The position numbers and the translations under genes are program-made. Positions 35,117-46,397 of a DNA stretch of 64,000 bases are shown here, piece by piece. The notes below the pieces were generated by a model. The model did no database searches. It saw only the letters and a program-made list of their open reading frames with translations, and was not told the DNA's origin. The DNA lies in assembly GCF_007859855.1 (NCBI RefSeq), contig NZ_SJPK01000003.1:654795-718794 (forward strand), read 5' to 3'. Each line of letters begins with the position of its first letter. Within the stretch, counting starts at the first letter, position 1. This DNA is from Allorhodopirellula solitaria (GTDB taxonomy: Bacteria; Planctomycetota; Planctomycetia; Pirellulales; Pirellulaceae).

Positions 35117-35863
35117 GTGGCTCGGATCTTCAGTGTCGTCAATCAGAAAGGGGGCGTTGGCAAGACAACGACGTCCGTGAATCTTTCTGCGGCATTGGCC
35201 ATGGCAGGCAACCGGACCCTGTTGATTGACATCGACCCGCAATGCAACGCCACCGGAGCCGTCGGCAGCGATCCGGCTGCCCGGCATGCTCTGCTCGGTG
35301 AGTCGCCGCTGGGTGAAAGTGTGATCGTGACCGACGTGCCGAATCTCGGCCTGCTGCCCGGTAGTCGGCGGTTTCAAGATGCCGACGTGATGGCGAACTC
35401 CGATACGCAGGCCACCACCAAGCTGCGGGCTCATCTCGATAGTGTGATGGATGACTACGAATACATTCTCATCGATTGCCCGCCGAGCGCCGGCGCGATG
35501 ACGGAGACCGCGTTGACCGCGAGTACCGAGGTGATGATCCCGATTCAGTGCGAGTACTTTGCCATGGTAGGTGTGGCTCAGCTGATTGGTACGATCAAGA
35601 AAGTGATGGGAGCCACCGATGGTCGACTGACCTTCGGCGGGATCCTACTAACGATGTACGACGAGTCGCTGGAGCTGACTCGTGAGATCGACGAAGACGT
35701 GCGAGACTTCTTCGGCGATATTGTTTTTGAAAATGTCGTGCCTCGAGACGTCGCCTTGTGCGAAGCCCCGAGTCACGGCCAGACCGTTTTTCAATACGCA
35801 CCACGAAGTCGTGGAGCGTTCGCTTATACTCAACTGTGCATGGAGGTGCTGCAGCGTGACTAG
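35117..35863 (+). CDS. parA: chromosome-partitioning ATPase ParA (Soj)
   Basis: A 248-residue Walker-type ATPase that, with ParB and parS, moves replication origins apart. It begins at GTG 35117 with ARIFSVVNQKGGVGKTTTSVNLSAALA (deviant Walker A, KGGVGKTT), then LLIDIDPQCNATG and YILIDCPPSAGAMTETAL (Walker B region), and ends with the usual SRGAFAYTQLCMEVL. There is no N-terminal HTH extension, as in chromosomal Soj. parB follows with an eight-base overlap. Confidence 0.95.
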   Translation: MARIFSVVNQKGGVGKTTTSVNLSAALAMAGNRTLLIDIDPQCNATGAVGSDPAARHALLGESPLGESVIVTDVPNLGLLPGSRRFQDADVMANSDTQATTKLRAHLDSVMDDYEYILIDCPPSAGAMTETALTASTEVMIPIQCEYFAMVGVAQLIGTIKKVMGATDGRLTFGGILLTMYDESLELTREIDEDVRDFFGDIVFENVVPRDVALCEAPSHGQTVFQYAPRSRGAFAYTQLCMEVLQRD

Positions 35864-36941
35864 TGCAACTACCCAAGGGTCCTCGTCTGGGAATTCATCG
35901 ACCTCGGGGCAACGCAGTGGCGGTTCCCCGCGTTCAGGCAGTGGGAAAGACCGGCGACTCGGCAAAGGGCTCGCCGCCCTGCTCGGTTCGCCCGTCGACG
36001 AGGATGGCAATCCGATTGAGGAGGAGAGTTCCTTCTCCCCCGAGACCAAGAGTTCAGCGGCCAAGCCCGCCGTGGCCAAGGAATCCGAAAGCGGACCCTC
36101 CGTCCAGACGCTCGAACTGCCTATCGACGAGATTGGGGCGAACCCGTTCCAGCCCCGCCGCGAATTCAATCCAGACGAAATCGCTTCACTCGCCGAGAGC
36201 CTGAAGAACCACCAGCAACTTCAGCCGGTGCTCGTTCGAATGGTCGACGGCAAGTACCAACTGATCAGTGGCGAACGCCGCTTGCGGGCTACTGTGCACG
36301 CAGGTTTGAAAACGATTCGTGCTGAGGTCCGCGATGCGGATGATCGGTTGGTTGCCGAGCTGGCGATCATCGAGAATCTCCAACGCAAAGATCTCAACCC
36401 GATCGAAAAGGCGATGTCGTTCAAACGCTACATCGACGAGCATCAGTGCAAACAAGACGATCTCGCAAGGCGATTGAGTATCGACCGAAGCACGATCGCG
36501 AACTTGATGCGGCTGCTCGAATTGCCCCCCGCGATCCTCGAAATGATCACCACGAGTGAGCTCACCGTCGGGCACGCGCGGGCGCTTCTGCCGATCGGCG
36601 AGGAAGACGTTCAGCTGCAGATGGCGAACAAGATCCTCGCGGAAAATTGGAACGTCCGCGCGACCGAGACCGCTGTCGGTGAGATGTTGCGCAATGAAGA
36701 GGATTCCGAGACCGGCGTGAAGGTGACCAACAAGTCGCGCCAGAAACGCAAGCCGATTCCGCCGCACATCGAAGCGATGCAGCAGGAGATGCGGATGGTC
36801 TTCGGGACCAAGGTCGAGATCAAAGCGTCGGCGCGAAGCCGCGGCAAGATCACGATCCACTTCAGTGACGCTGACGAGTTCGAACGCCTGCGTGAACTGC
36901 TCGGCTCCGCCGCCCGCCCCCAACTCAAAGTGGCTGGTTAA
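35856..36941 (+). CDS. parB: chromosome-partitioning protein ParB (Spo0J)
   Basis: A 361-residue CTPase/DNA-binding clamp protein for parS. After a Ser/Gly-rich leader and RRLGKGLAALLG comes the ParB/Srx core (ANPFQPRREFNPDEIASLAESLKNHQ, GERRLRA, ENLQRKDLNPIEKA), the HTH (KQDDLARRLSIDRSTIANLMRLLELP) and a C-terminal dimer domain. The start is GTG 35856, inside the end of parA, with GGAGG (35842-35846) nine bases ahead; earlier in-frame starts would lie well within parA. Confidence 0.95.
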   Translation: MTSATTQGSSSGNSSTSGQRSGGSPRSGSGKDRRLGKGLAALLGSPVDEDGNPIEEESSFSPETKSSAAKPAVAKESESGPSVQTLELPIDEIGANPFQPRREFNPDEIASLAESLKNHQQLQPVLVRMVDGKYQLISGERRLRATVHAGLKTIRAEVRDADDRLVAELAIIENLQRKDLNPIEKAMSFKRYIDEHQCKQDDLARRLSIDRSTIANLMRLLELPPAILEMITTSELTVGHARALLPIGEEDVQLQMANKILAENWNVRATETAVGEMLRNEEDSETGVKVTNKSRQKRKPIPPHIEAMQQEMRMVFGTKVEIKASARSRGKITIHFSDADEFERLRELLGSAARPQLKVAG

Positions 36942-37010
36942 GCCTGGGGTGTTGAAGAGTTGGTGTTGAAGAGTTGGTGTTGACTCGATTATTGCATGCA
37001 CAGGTTTTCT

Positions 37011-37328
37011 GGTTCATCCGACGGAAGCGTGCGCAGAGCACAGGGGAAGGTTTTTCTAGGCATGGCTCTCGTATCCAATAACCTTACAAAAATGCGTCCC
37101 TGAGGAACGAATGTTCGCCAGGGACCGACAATACCATTGGCGTACCGCTTTTGCAGGGAAACGCTGGCGACCGAGATATCCCTTGCCAAGCCAGCACCTC
37201 TGCAGAGCTCGGCTCCGTTTCTCCCGGCAGTGCCAGTCTAACATTGATAATCACATCCCACAAATAAATCCTTGGATACGGGAGCCATGCCTTGAAAACC
37301 TCGGGCGCACCCTTCCGTTGGATGAGCC
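37011..37328 (-). repeat. family A MITE-like element, full copy with 8-bp target duplication
   Basis: Exactly 318 bp from GGTTCATCCGACGGAAGCG to GGATGAGCC, flanked by the perfect direct repeat GGTTTTCT at 37003-37010 and 37329-37336. Inverted ends extend inward imperfectly for about 65 bases. A short tandem repeat (GAAGAGTTGGTGTT, about two units) lies just upstream near 36950-36982. No gene is supported in 36942-37668. Confidence 0.92.
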
Positions 37329-37575
37329 GGTTTTCTTCCGCTCTATTCATGCCCGAAGCGAGCCTCCTTCCATTACCTAGTCTCCCCTCTCCACCGCGCT
37401 TCGTGGGGGCGAGGGGAGACGCCGTGGTTTCGCGATGGATGAGCAAAACAATGCTATCCGAAAAGCACCGGCTACTTTCTAAACCGCCTTCGGCCTGGGG
37501 GTTACATGTGGGGGAAGGGCAGCTCGTTAGGACGTCCACCCACCGCGCGGGTTCGTCTTGGCCTGGGTTTCACGC

Positions 37576-37591
37576 TGTTTCACGTGATGGC
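37576..37591. promoter_or_regulatory. parS-like ParB site, copy 3
   Basis: TGTTTCACGTGATGGC has the first 12 bases of the parS consensus, including the central TTTCACGTGA, but a mismatched last quarter. A half-site, GGTTTCACG, directly precedes it. It lies about 630 bases downstream of parB. Confidence 0.5.
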
Positions 37592-37668
37592 ATAATCACG
37601 CCAGCGACTCACCGATTGACCGGCGGTCGTGGCGTGATATTCATTGTTCTCCCCGACCGAGTGCTGCT

Positions 37669-38232
37669 TTGGCCGATTCAGAATCTCAGATCGTGATCAC
37701 ACCTGTCGATCCTCAGCAAGACGCAGCGGAGATTGCGAGGATCTACCGGTACTACGTGCTCAATACCTTTGCGACATTCGAGGAGATCCCGCCGACCTGT
37801 TCGGAGATGCGAACCCGGATCGAGTCTAGTCTCGACGGGGACTATCCGTTCTTGGTCGCAAAGATCGGCCGAAAGTGCGTGGGCTATGCCAGTACGAAGC
37901 TGTTCTACGGCCGCACGGCATTTCACCCGAGCGCGGAGGACAGCATTTTCCTCGACCCCGAGTACTGTGGCCGCGGGATCGGCAGACAACTCCTGAGGCA
38001 ATTGATCGAGGAATGCACACAGAGGGGTTACCTCAACCTGATCGCGTTGATTGGCGGCGGCTCGCAAAACCAAGGGTCGATCAAACTACACGAGAGTTGT
38101 GGGTTTGAGCTCGTTGGCAACCTCCGCAATGTCGGTCGCAAGATCGGACGCCTTCATGACATGTCGACCATGCAACTCGTCCTACCACGTGGCCATCGCA
38201 CTGTCGAGCATGTGACGACGCCCTCAGATTGA
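37669..38232 (+). CDS. GNAT N-acetyltransferase (phosphinothricin acetyltransferase-like)
   Basis: A 187-residue acetyl-CoA-dependent acetyltransferase. ARIYRYYVLNTFATFEEIPPT is the N-terminal signature of the PAT/Bar-like group, YFRGR-like YASTKLFYGRTAF follows, and the acetyl-CoA loop is PEYCGRGIGRQLLRQLIEE. Members acetylate various small amines; the substrate is unknown. TTG 37669 gives the length shown, GTG 37693 is an equally possible start. No operon partner. Confidence 0.85.
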   Translation: MADSESQIVITPVDPQQDAAEIARIYRYYVLNTFATFEEIPPTCSEMRTRIESSLDGDYPFLVAKIGRKCVGYASTKLFYGRTAFHPSAEDSIFLDPEYCGRGIGRQLLRQLIEECTQRGYLNLIALIGGGSQNQGSIKLHESCGFELVGNLRNVGRKIGRLHDMSTMQLVLPRGHRTVEHVTTPSD

Positions 38233-38692
38233 TTCGTTCGAAGTCTCTTTCCATGCACTGCCGCCCGTCCCGTGTTGTGACGGAGAAGTATCTGTTCCGT
38301 TGTGGTGATTGATGGTCAGCCACCGACTTGTTAGGAGCGTATCGCGTGCGGTCCAGTTGCAGCGATTCTATTGATTTCGCGTGCCGTCCGGTCTGTCGCG
38401 ATGTTGTGGATTCGGATGCTCTTAACCTCTGCATCGCCGCGCCGATGGAACCTGATTTTCCACCGTCCTGATCGACGATAGCTGGTGTGACGACGAGCGA
38501 AAGATTGAGGGGCAAGTCGTCAATCGGGTTTAGGCAATCTACGGCACTCCCTCCGTAGTGAATCGTCTGGCCCGATGAAAGTGTGTAGGTGATCTCTGCT
38601 GGCAATGAATGCTGGCGGGACACATGAAACACCACTGCCCCTGACACCTCCCCCCCGCACTGCAATGGATGCCTCGACCGGGCATTGGAACA
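38233..38692. other. intergenic stretch, possible decayed gene
   Basis: An open frame on the minus strand covers 38081-38665 but runs 150 bases into the acetyltransferase gene. Its first third (to about residue 75) looks protein-like, the rest is Arg/Ser/Cys-rich as in a non-coding frame. I recognise nothing in it. It may be a gene remnant or chance. Confidence 0.3.
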
Positions 38693-41600
38693 ATGGACAA
38701 GGACGCTAAACGAGCACTGCTTCTGTGGCCCATCGTCGCTTCAACCGCCTTGGTTGCCGCGACCACGCTACCGTTGTTGTGGAATGCGCAACCTCATTCG
38801 ATACCAGCTCGCCCCTCCGCTTTGGGGACGTCGACGCTGGCACGTGTCGTGTCAACGGTCCATCGTCTATTGGGCTCTGAAGTGAGCGTCCCCGAGGCAT
38901 CCATTGCCACCGCGATGATTCGCAGCGACGAACTGATCAACAGTTCCGTGATGCGGTCGCTCCATGCCGCCGATCCGGTGCACCGGCCGGACCGTGGCCT
39001 GCGAGGACTGGCCGCTCCGCTGCGACTGGCGAGTGCGGGTACCCAGGGCGACAAGATCGCCGGGTATCGCGGTGGGGAGGGTGGACGCTTGTTCGGCGAA
39101 GCGGACCTGGAATCGAGCAACCAGGTGATCGCTCAGACGTTGTTGGCACCGGTATTGGACCCGGTGGCGGAGCTCGCGGGATACTCGGGAAGGGAGACTA
39201 CGCCCCCTGCCTCCCCTGCCCTTCCCTCTATTCCAGGCCCTGGAATGGTCGATCCCATTGCCGCCACCGGGAACACCCGCGTCCACTTCGTATCGATGCG
39301 AAATCACGTCGATGGTTGGATGAAACAGCTCAATCCGATCGCGAGTTGGGCAGCTAGTCTGGCCACGACGACGGAAGCTCGCGCCGCTGTGACGCATCAA
39401 GCGGAATCCATACAGCCGCAGGCTGTCGAGCCAATCGTAGAACCTCCCGCTGCACCGGTTTCCGCTGGAAAGAAGTCGGGTGCAGTGCATCGGAAGCTAG
39501 TGTCGCTTCCTGAGAATTCACAATCGACGGATGCGTCAAGCAACCCCGCCGCATCAAGCAACCCCGCCGCGTCAGGTAACCCCACCGCGTGGCCGCAGCC
39601 CGAGCAGTTGCGTTTGGATTTGGCGAGCATCTCGACCGCTGCCGATCAGTTGCAGGTCCGCATCGGTCGCGGTGGCGAGACCACCCTGACCTCGCTCGCG
39701 GGGTTGACCCACCGCGAGGAAACCACGCGGGGCGATGACGATGGTGCAGATGTGCTGCTAAAACTGATCGAGAGTGTTGATCAAGAGCACGGTGAGCGTT
39801 CGACTTCACTCGAACGCGACGTGACGACGCTCGCGATGGGACGATGGGCTGAGCAAGTCGAGCGGACTCTCGATCGCCTGCATGGATTGCCGCGAATCGG
39901 CGATGAGGGCAGTGAGCAACCCATCGATGAGTTAGTAGCATTGTCTGAGACTGGTCTGCAGTTAGCCGAACGAGTGCCGGCACGCGACCAGCAAATCCGA
40001 TGGCTCCGAGCGTCGCACGCGCTCTCCCGTCGGGCTGCCGTTTGGGGACCGATTTGGCAATTGGCGCGAGCTTCGAATGAGTCGAGCGATTCGGCTGAGC
40101 GTCAAGCTGCAACATCGGTCCCCGATCCTGAGCATGGATCGCATCGACCCACCTACACGCTGGCTAGTTTCCCCCAGAACGACTCTCAGCAGGACAATAC
40201 GCTTGCACAGGATCGGTTTGCCCGGCTCGCCGATGCGGTACGTCAGGACTTGCGAGACACCGGCGACGAGGCGGGGTGGGCATCGTTCTTGCTACTCGAT
40301 CAGATCGATGCGGCGGCCGCGGCGGACGATGCCGAAGAACGGGCGCTCTTGGCACAGCGTTTCCTGTCGCGACTGGATCATTTCTCCTTGGCCGATGAGC
40401 ATCGCCAGTGGCTCAAGCGAGACTCGGTCGATGCCCTCGCCTCAGCGCTGCAGGCCTGGACGGATCAACCGATCGACTACGCGCGGCTGTTGAGTGATCT
40501 CGAGCGTGGAGAAACGGACTCGATCGATTTGGCTGCGATCAAGGTCAGTGAAGCGTTTCAGACGTTGCGGTTCTCTGATGATCTCGCGGCGGCGCGGGTC
40601 GCCAAGGCCATCGATGTGACCTATCGAAACGCCAATGTTCGCACCGCTGTTTCCGCGGATCTGCTCAATCGGTTCCTGCCCGCCGTTCCCGAGCGGACCG
40701 AGCCTGTTCAGGCGACCGTGATGGGGAACAACGTCCGAGGTGTCAGCACAGTGCAATCGGATTTAAACCTGAAACTCCAACCTTCGCCGGATGCCTGGCA
40801 GCTTGCCCTTGGCACCAGGGGGGATGTCCAGACGCGAAGCCAGGGCGGGCAATCCGGGGTCACGGTTCTGAGTGACGGGCACAGTCGCTTTGATGCCTAC
40901 ACGCCTCTCATCATTCGGCCGGGGAGCTACCAGATTGGGAAAACCGACGTTAGCGTCCGAGGCGATCAGCGTCTGCGTGGCATCCGCAGTCCATACGACG
41001 GTTGGCCGCTGATCGGTTCGCTCGTCCATGGGGTCGCCGAAAGCCGGTTTCAGGAAGCACTGCCGGTTGCCGAGCGGATCAGTAGTGATCGAATTCGCAG
41101 CCAAGTCACCACGGAACTGCAAACGCAGCTTGCCGAAAAGACGCACAGCGCCGGAGTCCGATTGGATGAACTGGTCTTGGGGCCGCTCGGCCGGTTGGAC
41201 CTCGATCCAAAAGTCATTGATTTGGAGACGACGCCCCGCCGACTGATCGCCCGCTATCGCTTGGCCGGTGACTGGCAGCTGGCCTCCCACACGCCCCGCC
41301 CTCGTGCGTGGAGCGATAGTCTGATGAGTTTGCAGATCCATCAATCGGCGCTCAACAATACCTTGGAGCGATTACTGCCGACGGGGCAAGCCAAATCGAT
41401 CCAGCAGTTTTATGACGACACGCTTCAGCTATTCGGAGGCGATCCCAAGGCATTGCCCGAGGACGTGCCCGGCGACGCGATGATCGAGTTTGCTTCGACG
41501 CGGCCGATCACTGTTGAGATCGATGAGACGAAGGTTTGGATTACCCTGCGGGTCGTGCGGTTGGCCGAACCCGACGGGGCGGCGTTGACGCGTTTTATTG

Positions 41601-41905
41601 TTCGGGCGGGCTACCAACCTACGGTTAACGGGCTGCAAGCCCAACTTGTTCGAGATGGACATCTCAGCATCCGCGGTCCTGGGATGACGATGGGCCAGCG
41701 GATCGCGATCCGTGCTCTGTTCAACAAAATTCTCTCCGAACAACGCCCTATCCCCATCACGGGACCACGAATCATCGGACACCCGGCGATGCAAGGACTC
41801 GCCATCAGTCAGCTCGAACTACGCGACGGCTGGCTGGCTCTGGCGATCAGCCCAGAGAACTCACCGCGCGTCGCCAAGATCGCCGGATCGAAGGTGAGCC
41901 GATGA
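38693..41905 (+). CDS. large planctomycete protein with N-terminal membrane anchor, unknown function
   Basis: 1070 residues. The start MDKDAKRALLLWPIVASTALVAATTLPL gives one transmembrane anchor; ATG 38693 is preferred over 38669. The middle (to about residue 600) is helical and rich in Arg and Asp, with an Asn/Pro/Ala/Ser repeat (SSNPAASSNPAASGNP) near residue 285. The last ~400 residues look like an ordered beta-rich domain (TVMGNNVRGVSTVQSDLNLKL, then GHSRFDAYTPLIIRPG, PIPITGPRIIGHPAMQGLAIS). That outline suggests an envelope protein, but no family could be named. It stands alone on its strand. Confidence 0.7.
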   Translation: MDKDAKRALLLWPIVASTALVAATTLPLLWNAQPHSIPARPSALGTSTLARVVSTVHRLLGSEVSVPEASIATAMIRSDELINSSVMRSLHAADPVHRPDRGLRGLAAPLRLASAGTQGDKIAGYRGGEGGRLFGEADLESSNQVIAQTLLAPVLDPVAELAGYSGRETTPPASPALPSIPGPGMVDPIAATGNTRVHFVSMRNHVDGWMKQLNPIASWAASLATTTEARAAVTHQAESIQPQAVEPIVEPPAAPVSAGKKSGAVHRKLVSLPENSQSTDASSNPAASSNPAASGNPTAWPQPEQLRLDLASISTAADQLQVRIGRGGETTLTSLAGLTHREETTRGDDDGADVLLKLIESVDQEHGERSTSLERDVTTLAMGRWAEQVERTLDRLHGLPRIGDEGSEQPIDELVALSETGLQLAERVPARDQQIRWLRASHALSRRAAVWGPIWQLARASNESSDSAERQAATSVPDPEHGSHRPTYTLASFPQNDSQQDNTLAQDRFARLADAVRQDLRDTGDEAGWASFLLLDQIDAAAAADDAEERALLAQRFLSRLDHFSLADEHRQWLKRDSVDALASALQAWTDQPIDYARLLSDLERGETDSIDLAAIKVSEAFQTLRFSDDLAAARVAKAIDVTYRNANVRTAVSADLLNRFLPAVPERTEPVQATVMGNNVRGVSTVQSDLNLKLQPSPDAWQLALGTRGDVQTRSQGGQSGVTVLSDGHSRFDAYTPLIIRPGSYQIGKTDVSVRGDQRLRGIRSPYDGWPLIGSLVHGVAESRFQEALPVAERISSDRIRSQVTTELQTQLAEKTHSAGVRLDELVLGPLGRLDLDPKVIDLETTPRRLIARYRLAGDWQLASHTPRPRAWSDSLMSLQIHQSALNNTLERLLPTGQAKSIQQFYDDTLQLFGGDPKALPEDVPGDAMIEFASTRPITVEIDETKVWITLRVVRLAEPDGAALTRFIVRAGYQPTVNGLQAQLVRDGHLSIRGPGMTMGQRIAIRALFNKILSEQRPIPITGPRIIGHPAMQGLAISQLELRDGWLALAISPENSPRVAKIAGSKVSR

Positions 41906-42182
41906 TCGCGTTCCTGGTCGTGATGAGTGTGCGGTTCCTGATGATGCAGTTATCCCACACCTCTGAACTGCCTGGCCAGCAATAAAACTTTCCCCAAGTT
42001 TCATGGCGAAGACGCCTGCGACAACACGGGCGGTCGATTGCGTGAAGCGAATACCACCGGGCAGGTTGCAGCTTCCAGTATGCCTGCGTTTCAAGCACCT
42101 AGACCTGGAGGATCTTAACGTCGAGCTGCCAGCATGTCTGGCAGGAAGCAATCACGGGAAACTGATGTCGGCTCGTCTCGAT
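41906..42182. terminator. hairpin region between convergent genes
   Basis: Between the plus-strand 1070-residue gene and the minus-strand oxidoreductase gene. A CTGCCAG-CATGT-CTGGCAG hairpin spans 42126-42144, inside a longer imperfect palindrome framed by GCTTCC (near 42071) and GGAAGC (near 42144). No T-run. It may end both transcripts. Confidence 0.4.
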
Positions 42183-43373
42183 CTACCAATCCGCGAGCGG
42201 GTGTTCGCGGTGCTGGAGAGGAAAGGTGACTTCCCTGCCGCCTTGGCGGTGAGATTGGAACACTCCACAAATCATTTCCACCGTCAACGCAGCTTCGACG
42301 GAGTTGCACAATGGCTCGCGGTTGTTTTTTACCGCATCGATCAGATCTTGAGCCTCCGCATCGTGGTGCTGCACCCGCCGGATCTCAGCGAGGTCGGGCT
42401 CGGGGACGTCGACGCCGCCACTGGTAATCGGCAACCAGCGTGCGGGTGGATCGTTCTGCGCAAACGGATTGCCCGGTTGCAGATACGCCAGCGGGTTGCG
42501 ATCGGCGTAGATTGCGATCCTGCCTTCACTGCCGATCAGTTGCAGCCCGAATCCCTGATTCTGTGTTCCGTCGTTGGCGACTGAATCGAAATACGCGACA
42601 ACTCCGCTATCGAGAACGAACCGGGCGTGCAGTTGATTTCCGGCCATCGGGCCTAAACCTTCGGCGCCCTTGCCGACATCGCTGCTGGTCGCGGGGCGTC
42701 CGTCTTGCAGCAGCACCGCCGAACAGGAGCGGGGCGGACCGGCGAGGCTGGTGATTAAATTCAAGACATGGGAACCGAGCACCCACAGATCTTCGCAGCC
42801 GCCTCGCCGGTCACCTTTGCCTCGTCCGCGGATCTCGAGCAGTCGGCCAATGCGACCTTCACGCAGTAGGCCCGCAATCACGTTGATCGCCGGGTGGTAA
42901 CGGTTGCGGTGGGCGACGGCGACGCGTGCACCATGTGTTTGACAAGCGGCGATCACCTCATCGGCTTCAGCGGGCGTACGCACAAACGGTTTCTCAACAT
43001 AGATACCTTTTGCGCCCGCCTCGATGGCGGCCAGGATCATGTCGCGGTGTTGATCGACGTGTCTTGGACAAACCGCAACGATGTCGGGCCGAGTCTGTTG
43101 CAACATTTGACCATAGTCGGCGTATCCGGCGGTCGCAGGCAGTTTCAGTTTCGCCAGTTCTTGGTTTCTACCGTCCGGATCATGGTCGGCCACCGCAACG
43201 ATCGAAGCATCAGGTAATCGCTGCCAAACCGTGTCCAAGCCATGTCCATAATCACCGCGACCGGTGCTGCCGATAACACCCACTTTCAACGGCGGTTGAT
43301 CCGTCGGTGGTTGGGCGGCTAGCGCAGTGGCCGTGAATCCCGAGGCATACATGGCAAATCGGCGTCGGTCCAT
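42183..43373 (-). CDS. Gfo/Idh/MocA family oxidoreductase, Tat-type leader
   Basis: A 396-residue NAD(P)-dependent oxidoreductase-family protein. MDRRRFAMYASGFTATALAAQ is a twin-arginine-like leader, common in planctomycete members, so it is probably exported. The Rossmann region reads KVGVIGSTGRGDYGHG, the EKP motif YVEKPF is present, and HRNRYHPAINVIAGLL with GRIGRLLEIRGRGKGDRRGGCEDLWVLGSHVLNL follows the usual order. Sugar or inositol-type substrates are typical; the actual one is unknown. ATG 43373 is chosen over an upstream frame extension. Confidence 0.88.
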   Translation of the reverse strand: MDRRRFAMYASGFTATALAAQPPTDQPPLKVGVIGSTGRGDYGHGLDTVWQRLPDASIVAVADHDPDGRNQELAKLKLPATAGYADYGQMLQQTRPDIVAVCPRHVDQHRDMILAAIEAGAKGIYVEKPFVRTPAEADEVIAACQTHGARVAVAHRNRYHPAINVIAGLLREGRIGRLLEIRGRGKGDRRGGCEDLWVLGSHVLNLITSLAGPPRSCSAVLLQDGRPATSSDVGKGAEGLGPMAGNQLHARFVLDSGVVAYFDSVANDGTQNQGFGLQLIGSEGRIAIYADRNPLAYLQPGNPFAQNDPPARWLPITSGGVDVPEPDLAEIRRVQHHDAEAQDLIDAVKNNREPLCNSVEAALTVEMICGVFQSHRQGGREVTFPLQHREHPLADW

Positions 43374-43570
43374 TCCCGCTCTTTCGATATGGAGTGTTGA
43401 TGGCAAATAGCCGCCCTGGATGAGTTCCCCACGGCGGCCCGCGATATTGTAACCCACGAAGTCGACGATCACCTTGCTCGGACGAACAGCCTGCCGCAGT
43501 CCCAGAAAAGTTTTAGGCCCGAGGCCGACAGAACCTCAGCCGGTGGTGTCACGGGCTGTCGATGTATTGA

Positions 43571-43888
43571 GGTTCATCCGACGTACGCGTGCGTAGAGCA
43601 CAGCGGAAGGTTTCTTGAGGCCTGGCTCTCGTATCCAATGATGGTTCAAAAATGCGTCCCTGACGAACAAACGCTCGCCAGGGATCGACAACACCATTGG
43701 CGTACCGCTTTTGCAGGGAAACGCTGGCGACCGAGATATCCCTTGCCAAGCCAGCGCCTCTGCAGAGCTCGGCTCCGTTTCTCCCGCCAGTGCCAGTCTA
43801 ACATTGATAATCACATCCCACAAATAAATCCTTGGATACGGGAGCCATGCCTTGAAAACCTCGGGCGCACGCTTCCGTCGGATGAGCC
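43571..43888 (-). repeat. family A MITE-like element, full copy
   Basis: 318 bp from GGTTCATCCGACGTACGCG to GGATGAGCC. Flanks TGTATTGA and TTAATTGA agree at six of eight positions, a possible decayed duplication. A family B copy starts right after it. Confidence 0.88.
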
Positions 43889-43892
43889 TTAA

Positions 43893-44145
43893 TTGAGCCA
43901 AGACGCGTGAGCGGCCGGGTGGGCGGCGCTGCCGGGGACCTGACGGCGAATAGCACTTACTCAGGCCCCATTTGCGGCATGACTAGCCGGGTAACCCGAT
44001 GCGTCAGCAACACACGATGAATAAGTGTCGGTTTTAGTAGTGGACGAGGCGACGAGTCCTTGCGTTGCTAAGCGAGGAAAGTGCAGTGCCTTGCGGGGAC
44101 AACGTCGACTCAATCGACAAACCGGTCAGCCACCGCAAGGAAGTG
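43893..44145 (+). repeat. family B/D element copy, rearranged
   Basis: TTGAGCCAAGACGCGTGAGCGG...GGGGACCTGACGGCG matches the left of the copy at 8974-9203; a family D left end follows at 43949 (AATAGCACTTACT) in the opposite internal order. Inside it, near 44020-44061, lies one arm of the TAGTGGACGAGGC hairpin seen whole at 15030-15081. The right end is degenerate. Confidence 0.5.
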
Positions 44146-44157
44146 TACCGACCGATG

Positions 44158-46242
<2,085 letters not shown>

Positions 46243-46291
46243 GCAGCGATCAGCTAGTAGCTTCTAGCTGTTAGCTCGATCCATTATCATG

Positions 46292-46325
46292 AAGGCGTGA
46301 TGCACCGTCATCACGCCTTTTTTTT
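46292..46325 (+). terminator. intrinsic terminator of gap
   Basis: AAGGCGTGATG-CACCGT-CATCACGCCTT forms an 11-bp perfect stem with a six-base loop, followed by eight T. It is the clearest intrinsic terminator in the window. Imperfect inverted sequences (AGCTAGTAGCTTCTAGCTG / AGCTCGAAGCTAGTAAGCT) flank it on both sides. Confidence 0.93.
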
Positions 46326-46397
46326 CCGCTCCACCGCTCACAGTCGCCAGCTAAAACGCTAGCAGCTCGAAGCTCGAAGCTAGTAAGCTTTCTCAGA

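Noticed and set aside
38081-38665. 194-codon minus-strand frame as an intact gene
   Set aside because: It overlaps the acetyltransferase gene by 150 bases and most of its length looks non-coding. It is kept only as a possible remnant in the intergenic entry.
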